In this document: piece by piece, positions 1-5,875 of the stretch | Layout of the letters: each line of letters opens with the position of its first letter | Numbering within the stretch: position 1 is the first letter of the stretch | Source: JBLIOB01 sp047639575 | GTDB lineage: Bacteria; Bacteroidota; Bacteroidia; Flavobacteriales_D; Parvicellaceae | Direction of reading: 5' to 3' | Length of the DNA stretch: 17,962 nt | Assembly (NCBI GenBank): GCA_047639575.1 | Contig: JBLIOB010000062.1 | Coordinates: forward strand, 1-17,962 | The notes under the pieces: model-generated | Told to the model about the DNA's origin: nothing | Seen by the model: the letters and a program-made list of their open reading frames with translations, nothing else | Databases searched by the model: none | Translations under genes and position numbers: made by a program

Positions 1-160
1 CACAGACATAGTCGGTAACGTTGTTAAATCTGTTAATCTAAATTCCAAAGAGGGTAGAGCAAGTCTTGATCTATCCAATCAAAATTCTGGAATCTATTTC
101 TGTTCGTTGGTAAACGGTTCTAGAATTCTATCTACGATAAAAGTTTCTGTAATAAAATAG
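1..160 (+). CDS. C-terminal end of a T9SS cargo protein (5' truncated by window)
   Basis: An open frame enters from the left edge (codons from position 2) and ends at TAG 158-160. It encodes about 52 residues that match the second half of the type A T9SS sorting domains elsewhere in this window: TDIVGNVVKSVNLNSKEG, then a GIYFCSLV strand and the ending SRILSTIKVSVIK. That ending is shared only with the gene at 12689-13546 (SRILSTIKISVIK), so the missing body probably belongs to that subfamily. In family terms this domain takes an exported protein through the outer-membrane T9SS and is usually cleaved off. The next gene starts 2 nt after the stop, so the two are probably co-transcribed. The body cannot be seen. 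Confidence 0.85.
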   Translation, partial: TDIVGNVVKSVNLNSKEGRASLDLSNQNSGIYFCSLVNGSRILSTIKVSVIK

Positions 161-162
161 AA

Positions 163-1593
163 GTGAGAATTCTCCTAATCATATCGTTTGTTTTAGTTGG
201 ATATATAGGGAGCGCCCAACAATTCTTCAATAATACTTACGATTGGGGAGCTGCGGAAACCGGAATAGGGTGTGAAATGATTGATGATACTCTTTATACT
301 CTGGGATGGACAACAGACCTGGTAAATAGAGATATTGTCGTTTCCAAATTTGACACTAACGGAAATAAGATTGTTGATTTTATAATTTCTGACTCGATTC
401 AATTGTATGCCGGTAAATTGGGATTCTATTATGATGGTTATGAGCATTTAATTGGATACGGATCTGTTATAGTAAAAGACACTGCTAGAGCTTATGCATT
501 TAAAATGAAAAAGAACGGACAATTAGTTTGGTCGAAGTATTTTCAATTTAATTCTCTTCAAATGCAGTTGGTTGGAGGATGTATGGGTAATGATTCTAAT
601 TATGTTTTTTGTGGGTATAAATATTCGCCAGCACAGAATTGGGACTATTTCTACATGAAAACAGACACTTCAGGGAATGTTTTGAATAGCAGTTCTTCCG
701 GTGGACTTAACAATGATTTAGCATACTCAATAAGCCCTGGACTTGACTCAGGATATATTCTTTCGGGGTTTAATTCTAGCATTGAAGCAAATGGTAATTT
801 GCATTTGGTCAAAGTAGATGAATCAGGAGGACTTGATTGGGAGCGCGATTATGGAACTGTAAGTGGAGCTGAGTCTGGAAGTATAACGGTTGGAAAGAGC
901 TGGTATTGGTGTTATGGCGGGTGGACCACAGTTGCCGGGTTTACAGGGCAAATTTCTAAGCTCAATTCAAGTGGTTTTATTGTGGACCAGATTATTTTCG
1001 ATCAAGTAGACATAGAACAAGGAAATTTGCATGCTGGTTATGAATTAGAAGATGGTTCTTTCATAGCAGTAGGTTCTGTAAAATCCCCTCTGTTAAGCGA
1101 CCCTCAGGGATGGATTGTTAAGGTTGATAGTAGTTGCGCTGAAATTTGGCAGCGAAGGCCTGACAAGCGTTTAAATGATCATTATATCTATGATTTCGAA
1201 GAATTAGGGGATAAAAGTTTGTTGTGCATTGGAGTGGTCTTCCCGGATGCAGGGCTGTCTCAAGACATGTGGATGTTTAGAACCGACAGTTTTGGCTGTA
1301 TTGACCTTGGCTGTAATGGCGTTGGGTTAATTGAAGAACAAATAGGGAATGTTATTGAGGCTTACCCAAACCCAACTTATGGATATTCCACAATCGAATA
1401 TCAATCATCAATTAAAATTGAAAAATTGATCGTTACAGACATAGTCGGTAATGTTGTTAAATCTGTTAATCTAAATTCCAAAGAGGGTAGAGCAAGCCTT
1501 GATCTATCTAATCAAAATTCTGGTATCTATTTCTGTTCGTTGGTTTCTGAATTTAGAAAACTGGCTTCTGTTAAGTTAATTTTAGTTCATTAA
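163..1593 (+). CDS. Secreted beta-propeller-like protein with T9SS type A sorting domain
   Basis: This 476-residue protein starts at GTG 163. The next in-frame Met lies at about residue 39, beyond the signal peptide, and the paralogue at 13537 has the same leader, so GTG is the best start. Residues 1-19 form a signal peptide (RILLIISFVLVGYIGSAQ). The body carries spaced motifs such as SKFDTNGN, KTDTSGNVL and VKVDESGGLDW, typical of Bacteroidota beta-propeller (SBBP-like) exoproteins. Residues ~400-476 are a T9SS type A sorting domain (YPNPTYGYSTIEY, then TDIVGNVVKS and GIYFCSLV). The protein is expected to cross the inner membrane by Sec and the outer membrane by T9SS, ending at the surface or in the medium. 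No enzyme motif is visible. The start codon context is unusual: a single base difference from its duplicate changes both the upstream stop and this start. Confidence 0.88.
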   Translation: MRILLIISFVLVGYIGSAQQFFNNTYDWGAAETGIGCEMIDDTLYTLGWTTDLVNRDIVVSKFDTNGNKIVDFIISDSIQLYAGKLGFYYDGYEHLIGYGSVIVKDTARAYAFKMKKNGQLVWSKYFQFNSLQMQLVGGCMGNDSNYVFCGYKYSPAQNWDYFYMKTDTSGNVLNSSSSGGLNNDLAYSISPGLDSGYILSGFNSSIEANGNLHLVKVDESGGLDWERDYGTVSGAESGSITVGKSWYWCYGGWTTVAGFTGQISKLNSSGFIVDQIIFDQVDIEQGNLHAGYELEDGSFIAVGSVKSPLLSDPQGWIVKVDSSCAEIWQRRPDKRLNDHYIYDFEELGDKSLLCIGVVFPDAGLSQDMWMFRTDSFGCIDLGCNGVGLIEEQIGNVIEAYPNPTYGYSTIEYQSSIKIEKLIVTDIVGNVVKSVNLNSKEGRASLDLSNQNSGIYFCSLVSEFRKLASVKLILVH

Positions 1594-1622
1594 CTTTAAA
1601 TATATGCGTTAGCCGAATTTCT

Positions 1623-2141
1623 ATGAAAATTTTAAAATGTGTTTTAATTATACTGCTTTTCACTTGTAGCATTAATGCTATGGGGCAGTCTAGTTTTGAT
1701 TTATTTGACCAAAACAAAATAAGTGTAGGATTATCCGCTAAAGGAGGGTGGAATTCTACCAGAGCCGCTGGTGGGGTGAAAGTGAGAGGTTCTTACTTTA
1801 TCGTAAAGAAACTTAGCCTAGGTTTAGAATTTGGATATGCCCAAAATGGTTCATTTTATAGACATTTCGAAACGGTAATTCCTGTGAGATATAATTTTAT
1901 AAACAGAAAGCTTTCACCTTTCACAGAATTAAGCTTTCACCATTTCAATACAAGGTATGAAGGTCCTCCTGGGTACAAAGGCACATGGCATGAACTAAGA
2001 ATTGGAATTGGATTGTCTTATGCTGGGGCTCTTAAAAACAAAATTGGATTTGAATTTTCAATTGAAAATAAGATTTTCGGAAACAATCCAAACTCCGATG
2101 TAGATTTAATCTTTACTCCTAGAATCACATGTACTTTTTAA
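1623..2141 (+). CDS. Small outer-membrane beta-barrel protein
   Basis: This 172-residue protein has a signal peptide at residues 1-21 (MKILKCVLIILLFTCSINAMG, followed by QSS). The rest alternates short strands rich in aromatic and Gly residues (KISVGLSAKGGW, KLSLGLEFGYAQNG, LRIGIGLSYAG) and ends in Phe, the usual beta-barrel terminal signature recognised by the BAM machinery. This fits an 8-strand porin-like family of unknown function. It lacks a sorting domain, unlike the upstream gene, from which it is separated by 29 nt. A hairpin directly after the stop probably ends the transcript. Its ligand or role cannot be read from sequence. Assignment to a membrane barrel is confident, but a more specific family is not. 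Confidence 0.8.
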   Translation: MKILKCVLIILLFTCSINAMGQSSFDLFDQNKISVGLSAKGGWNSTRAAGGVKVRGSYFIVKKLSLGLEFGYAQNGSFYRHFETVIPVRYNFINRKLSPFTELSFHHFNTRYEGPPGYKGTWHELRIGIGLSYAGALKNKIGFEFSIENKIFGNNPNSDVDLIFTPRITCTF

Positions 2142-2143
2142 AA

Positions 2144-2162
2144 TTAAAGCCACGGGCTTTAA
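2144..2162 (+). terminator. Hairpin after the beta-barrel gene
   Basis: TTAAAGCC and GGCTTTAA form a perfect 8-bp stem with an ACG loop, 2 nt after the stop codon. The following sequence (CTTATTTAGG) has only a weak T-tract, so it may act as a terminator or as a 3' end stabiliser. Confidence 0.5.
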
Positions 2163-2231
2163 CTTATTTAGGTGTTAATAAGCCAGTAGAATCTGTTAAC
2201 AATTATACATGTAAAGGGGCTCAAATGGGCG

Positions 2232-2239
2232 TAAATTAG
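2232..2239 (+). promoter_or_regulatory. Possible -7 element of the KAP gene
   Basis: TAAATTAG directly precedes the ATG at 2240 and resembles the Bacteroidota -7 box TAnnTTTG. If used, transcription would start near 2244-2247, making ATG 2264 (MTRNITLSS) the true start of the KAP gene. This is inference from spacing only; no good -33 box was found. Confidence 0.25.
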
Positions 2240-4018
2240 ATGTCAACATTGACTTTTGCACTTATGACTAGAAATATAACTTTGAGTTCCCTTAAAGAAT
2301 GGGTTGAAATTGATATTAATCCTGAAATTGGTTTTTTTGGACTTTATAATATGTCATTTAGTTCCTTTGAAGAAAGTGGAGCGCCAATGTATCAAATTGA
2401 ATATAAATTCGAATCAAGGAAGGGTAATGGACAGGTTGGAAGAATTGATTTTTTGAGAACTAATAATCATGGACAAGCTGTTTTTAATAAGCCATTTAGT
2501 TTAAATAATATTATAAAGTTGGAATTGAGGCTTTTATCGAATTTGGCAAGTTCTAAGAAAAAGATAAAAGTTGAAATTAATTACCAAGAAATTGATTTGA
2601 TAAATATTTCCGATCCTTTAGAAAAGTTTGAAAATCATTTCCCTAGACCTGAAAACACAAAAATCCTCTTCTCTGCTCCTTATGGTCATGGAAAAACAAC
2701 TTTCTTAAGTTTGTTTTTTGATAAAAAGAAGGGTGAATTTAACGTGTTCAAGGTTTTTCCTATCAATTACTCCGTAGCTACAAATCGTGATATTTTCCGA
2801 TACGTAAAAGCCGATTTACTGTTTCAGCTACTTAGTCATGATATAGAGTTCGATGCCACGAAGTTTAATTATATAGAAACTTTAGCATTTCATGCCGAGG
2901 ATAAGTTAGATCATTTAGTAGCGCCTTTAGCTCTTATGTTACCTGATATTGGAAAGGTGGCATATCCAGTAATTGTTAAATTGTTAAAATTTAAGGACGA
3001 TTATTTCAAGTTTCATAAGAAAGCACAAATTGACGATGAAGAGGAAGTAAAAAAGTACATAAATCAGGTTTACGAAGAGGAAGGTAGCATTTTTGAGGAT
3101 AATTTTTTCACTCAAATCATCAGGCAGATGCTTGAACAGCTTGCAATTAAAGAATCAAAACAAAACGTTCTAATTATCGAGGATTTAGACAGAATCGATC
3201 CTGATCATATGTTTAGGATATTAAACGTGGTTTCCGCTCATTATGACTTATACTCGGATGGAAAGGAAAATACTAATAACAAATTTGGATTTGATAAAAT
3301 TATTGCCGTTTGCGACTATGAAAACATCATGAATATATTTAGTCATCGTTATGGAGAAAACGTTGATTTTGGAGGGTATATAAATAAATATTTCAGCATA
3401 AGTCCTTTCCATTATAATAATAGAGATATGATGCTCAGCAAATTGAGAGAGCTTGGAAAAGGTTCTTTTGGACAGGATCGATTTCCCTCAGTTCAAAGAA
3501 GTTTTGAATTAATATGTTATATTTTAATAATGGCAGGCGTTCTTTCTCTCCGTGATATTCTGAAAATTGGAAATGAAGGGATTGTAAAAACCTATTTAAG
3601 TTTGAGAGACGACCAAGCTAGTTTTCAAGATTATCATTATACCAGACTTCCAACTACAGGGGCAATAGCACTTCTTTCTAAACTTGGCGACACCAATTTA
3701 TTAAAATCTAAACTGTTAATCTGCGAATCTAAGGGAATCGCAACGCCCAAAGGATTAGAAGAAATAATTGATATACTTCTTCTCGGAGCTAGTTCAAAAA
3801 ATGGAAATGAATATCAATACTCATCAGCGGAGTATAAATATGTTTGTACCATTAAGGAAAATTCAGATGATTTGGTTGTACCGTTAGAAATCTCGGTATA
3901 CTCTAATACTGTGCCTGTTGGTCAGAAACAAGTTAAGCCAGTTTGGAATACTAGAAATTTTTTCGAATTTCTCAATATCAATATTGAAAAATATGAGTCA
4001 ATGGGTTTTAAAGTTTGA
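2240..4018 (+). CDS. KAP-like P-loop NTPase (STAND/AAA-type)
   Basis: This is a 592-residue cytoplasmic protein without signal peptide or clear membrane helix. Residues ~1-130 form a beta-rich N-terminal part (VEIDINPEIGFFGLYN, YQIEYKFES). The Walker A is at 146-154 (APYGHGKTT), where the usual first Gly is Ala. The Walker B with the KAP-type acidic cluster is at 309-320 (NVLIIEDLDRID: E314, D315, D317, R318). The helical segment 225-275 is rich in charged residues. Known KAP NTPases serve in membrane-linked signalling and in phage exclusion, for example PifA, but this one has no membrane insertion in the P-loop domain. It stands alone: 98 nt after a terminator hairpin and followed by a short GTTTGACC repeat and a tRNA remnant. 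An antiphage role is inference. The start may be ATG 2264 instead. Confidence 0.82.
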   Translation: MSTLTFALMTRNITLSSLKEWVEIDINPEIGFFGLYNMSFSSFEESGAPMYQIEYKFESRKGNGQVGRIDFLRTNNHGQAVFNKPFSLNNIIKLELRLLSNLASSKKKIKVEINYQEIDLINISDPLEKFENHFPRPENTKILFSAPYGHGKTTFLSLFFDKKKGEFNVFKVFPINYSVATNRDIFRYVKADLLFQLLSHDIEFDATKFNYIETLAFHAEDKLDHLVAPLALMLPDIGKVAYPVIVKLLKFKDDYFKFHKKAQIDDEEEVKKYINQVYEEEGSIFEDNFFTQIIRQMLEQLAIKESKQNVLIIEDLDRIDPDHMFRILNVVSAHYDLYSDGKENTNNKFGFDKIIAVCDYENIMNIFSHRYGENVDFGGYINKYFSISPFHYNNRDMMLSKLRELGKGSFGQDRFPSVQRSFELICYILIMAGVLSLRDILKIGNEGIVKTYLSLRDDQASFQDYHYTRLPTTGAIALLSKLGDTNLLKSKLLICESKGIATPKGLEEIIDILLLGASSKNGNEYQYSSAEYKYVCTIKENSDDLVVPLEISVYSNTVPVGQKQVKPVWNTRNFFEFLNINIEKYESMGFKV

Positions 4019-4082
4019 CCTATGTTTGACCTCAAACTTTTCAACAGTGTAAAACCCCATTAAACAAAGACTTTAGGCGGTA

Positions 4083-4106
4083 GGTTCGAATCCCTCCTTC
4101 ACCGCA
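4083..4106 (+). pseudogene. 3' end of a tRNA-Ser-like gene (attachment-site remnant)
   Basis: The block from GGTTCGAATCCC to CACCGCA has the layout of a tRNA 3' end: T-loop TTCGAAT, 3' half of the T-stem CCCTC, 7-nt acceptor strand CTTCACC, discriminator G at 4104 and then CA. The upstream side does not complete the tRNA. The 5' T-stem reads GTAGG where GAGGG would be needed, and no anticodon or D arm is found. Such a break inside the T-arm is what a tRNA-targeting integrase leaves. The Ser assignment rests on the discriminator G and the similarity to the usual Ser 3' end, and is tentative. No integrase lies in the window. Confidence 0.55.
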
Positions 4107-4110
4107 ACCA

Positions 4111-4141
4111 AAGGGCTTCCGATTTATCGGAAGCCCTTTTT
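4111..4141 (+). terminator. Strong intrinsic terminator after the tRNA remnant
   Basis: GGGCTTCCGA (4113-4122) pairs perfectly with TCGGAAGCCC (4127-4136) over a TTTA loop. AA precedes it and a TTTTTA tract follows, giving a classical Rho-independent terminator that could work in both directions. Confidence 0.85.
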
Positions 4142-4151
4142 ATTTGGCTAA

Positions 4152-4177
4152 GTTTCTGAAGCTCCGCTTCAAGAAAC
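4152..4177. repeat. REP-like palindrome 1
   Basis: GTTTCT-GAAGC-TCC-GCTTC-A-AGAAAC folds into an 11-bp hairpin with one bulge. The core resembles the two palindromes at 4197 and 4295. Confidence 0.5.
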
Positions 4178-4196
4178 AGAGCAAAATAAAAAGGCA

Positions 4197-4224
4197 GCTT
4201 CGCTCCGCGAAGCCCTTTGGTTGC
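4197..4224. repeat. REP-like palindrome 2 joined to an inverted copy of the tRNA tail
   Basis: GCTTCG-CTCCG-CGAAGC (4197-4213) is a perfect 6-bp hairpin. Overlapping it, GAAGCCCTTTGGTTGC (4209-4224) is the exact reverse complement of 4104-4119, the end of the tRNA remnant plus the start of its terminator. This makes a 16-bp inverted repeat with an 89-nt spacer. Confidence 0.6.
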
Positions 4225-4294
4225 AAGGCTCCCCTCCACGGAATCACGAGCGAATGCAATGAGCGAGTAATCCCCGACATTCCAATTAGCACCA

Positions 4295-4311
4295 GCTTCG
4301 CTCCGCGAGGC
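4295..4311. repeat. REP-like palindrome 3
   Basis: GCTTCG-CTCCG-CGAGGC repeats palindrome 2 with one mismatch. Three related units within 160 bp form a small cluster. Confidence 0.45.
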
Positions 4312-4386
4312 CAGACTATCGCGCGCTCATGCTTTTGATTACCATGGCTACAAGTTATTTGAACCTGGAACTGGGTTGAAACAGTA

Positions 4387-4492
4387 TTTTTCGGATCACT
4401 TTCAGATGCTTACAGCTCTTTACGGATCATTTTTACGGATCATCTTCGTATATTTGCAGCTCCTTACGGATCACGTGTTCAATAAATCCGTA
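4387..4492 (+). promoter_or_regulatory. Repeated TACGGATCA boxes and promoter of the Fic gene
   Basis: Four directly repeated boxes precede the Fic gene: TTTTCGGATCAC near 4387, TTTACGGATCAT at 4419 and 4432, and CTTACGGATCAC at 4463. An inverted half, AATCCGTA, lies at 4485-4492. The longer unit CAGCTC-T/C-TTACGGATCA occurs twice. A perfect -7 box, TATATTTG (4449-4456), sits between boxes. A second box-like sequence, TACATTAG, lies 3 nt before the ATG. The layout suggests an operator array for a repressor, possibly the winged-helix end of the Fic protein itself; that part is inference. Confidence 0.55.
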
Positions 4493-4502
4493 CATTAGCA
4501 AT

Positions 4503-5540
4503 ATGGTAAAAGTGCATACATTACAACTCAAGCTGGATTGGAATCTAATTGACAGCATCGGGAAATTGAACCGATTCGATGCTTCCTGGGGAACAATTGA
4601 GAAACGTGAAGGAGCTAGCCTAAAGCAATTAAAATCAGTTGCAACGGTTCGAAGTGTTGGGGCTTCGACTAGAATTGAAGGATCCAAACTAAGTAACGAG
4701 CAAATCGATGTACTTCTTGAGAACCTTGACATATCTCAATTAGAAGAGCGAGATGAACAAGAAGTAGTGGGATATTTTGAGGTTATGGATTTAATTTCCT
4801 CTCAACATGGCGACATTGACATTACCGAAGGGAACATTAAAAACTTACATAATCTACTACTTAGTCACAGAGGAGAAGATGAATGGCACAGAGGTCTTTA
4901 CAAACAACACAGTAATAGTGTAGAAGCCACTTTAACAGATGGAACCAAACAGATAATATTTGAGACTGCGACTCCCGGTGCAGAAACCGAAGATGCTATG
5001 ATAAATTTAATCGATTGGTATCAAAAGGAACAAGAAGTAGATCCCTTGGTGAGGTGTGCCGTCTTTGCATATGAATTTATTAGTATACACCCATTCCAAG
5101 ACGGGAATGGTAGATTAAGTCGACTGCTTACTATATTGCTTTTACTAAAGCATGGCTACAAATGGATCGAATTTGTGAGTCTTGAACATGAGATCGAGAG
5201 CAGAAAAAATGAATATTATCAGGTATTAAAATCCTGCCAAAGTGAAAGACCAAATGAGGATATAAGTCTTTGGCTCAACTTCTTATTTGGCAGTCTCGCA
5301 AATATTCAGGGCCAACTAATGGATAAATTGACAAGTACAGGTGCAAAAGCAAGTTTAAATGCAAAGGAGAAATCTGTTTTGACCTTAATCGAGAATTCTT
5401 CTGGAATTAGTACTGGTAAAATTTCGAAAAAACTAGGAATTCCTATTCCAACTTTGAAAAGAACACTATCCAAACTTGTAAAAATGAATCAAATCGAGGC
5501 GCAAGGAGTGGGACGAGGAACATTCTATCTGGCAGTATAG
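4503..5540 (+). CDS. Fic-family AMP-transferase with N-terminal inhibitory motif and C-terminal winged helix
   Basis: This 345-residue cytoplasmic enzyme would transfer AMP, or a related nucleotide moiety, to protein hydroxyl groups. The catalytic loop is complete: HPFQDGNGRLSR begins at H196. The autoinhibitory motif (S/T)xxxE(G/N) is present in the N-terminal part as S55-T-R-I-E59-G60, which makes this a class II Fic protein whose Glu blocks ATP positioning. Residues ~285-345 form a winged helix-turn-helix (GISTGKISKKLGIPIPTLKR), a common fusion in Bacteroidota Fic proteins, so it may bind its own promoter. It stands alone between repeat-rich spacers and no antitoxin gene is adjacent, which agrees with intramolecular inhibition. 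ATG 4503 is chosen because it follows the promoter directly and keeps the full N-terminal domain. The target protein is unknown. Confidence 0.93.
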   Translation: MVKVHTLQLKLDWNLIDSIGKLNRFDASWGTIEKREGASLKQLKSVATVRSVGASTRIEGSKLSNEQIDVLLENLDISQLEERDEQEVVGYFEVMDLISSQHGDIDITEGNIKNLHNLLLSHRGEDEWHRGLYKQHSNSVEATLTDGTKQIIFETATPGAETEDAMINLIDWYQKEQEVDPLVRCAVFAYEFISIHPFQDGNGRLSRLLTILLLLKHGYKWIEFVSLEHEIESRKNEYYQVLKSCQSERPNEDISLWLNFLFGSLANIQGQLMDKLTSTGAKASLNAKEKSVLTLIENSSGISTGKISKKLGIPIPTLKRTLSKLVKMNQIEAQGVGRGTFYLAV

Positions 5541-5875
5541 TTTTGGTCATGGCCAGACTAAACAAAAGGCCATGTACCGTTATTAATTAGGTTCATGGCC
5601 ATATTGGCTGAAGCAGAACCGAAACATTATCTTCTAACTGTAGTTGGTTTCCATTACCCGTTCAATGTCCTCAATCTTGTAATATTATTGGCCTTTTACT
5701 TTTGAGCATGGAAGCTCTCCACTAGTTCTTAATTCCCATAGTTAGGTTTTGCCTTTCTAAATTAATCCCTCCTCCTACATGGCCTACGAGCTTCCTTTTA
5801 CTCTGAATTTCATACTTTCAGTCCGATTACCCTGAATCAAGTTCAGGGCAAGCTGCTTAAATCGATGTTCGAATA
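5541..5875. other. Intergenic region with CATGGCC and CCCTGAA palindromes
   Basis: No gene is supported in these 335 bases between two convergent genes. A hairpin lies directly after the Fic stop (CATGGCC 5548-5554 with GGCCATG 5568-5574), and TCATGGCCA recurs at 5593-5601. The CCCTGAA palindrome is listed separately. No T-run follows the first hairpin, so termination by it is uncertain. Confidence 0.6.
5830..5848. repeat. REP-like CCCTGAA palindrome
   Basis: CCCTGAA-TCAAG-TTCAGGG forms a perfect 7-bp stem. Similar CCTGAA...TTCAGG palindromes are commonly dispersed in Bacteroidota genomes; that comparison is from memory. It lies 28 nt past the stop of the minus-strand phosphatase and could serve as its 3' end. 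Confidence 0.4.

Larger units (their letters stand above)
4019..4502. other. Intergenic accessory stretch: tRNA remnant, terminator, palindromes, operator repeats
   Basis: No gene is credible in these 484 bases. From left to right there is a doubled GTTTGACCT at the KAP stop with a weak hairpin plus TTTT (4024-4041), then a 3' tRNA-like fragment, a strong terminator, three GC-rich palindromes with TCCGC cores, and the repeated TACGGATCA boxes of the Fic gene. A 64-codon frame from 4144 is low-complexity palindromic DNA. Confidence 0.7.

Noticed and set aside
4060..4106. A complete tRNA gene
   Set aside because: Only the T-loop and acceptor 3' strand fit. No D arm or anticodon arm exists and the 5' T-stem mismatches at two of five positions.
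4144..4338. 64-codon plus-strand frame without ATG
   Set aside because: It is made of palindromic repeat DNA, begins at a non-ATG codon next to a terminator, and shows no domain-like sequence.
4387..4474. Possible CRISPR-like repeats
   Set aside because: The repeated unit is only about 10-12 bp, the spacing is irregular and no cas gene is near, so an operator array is a better reading.
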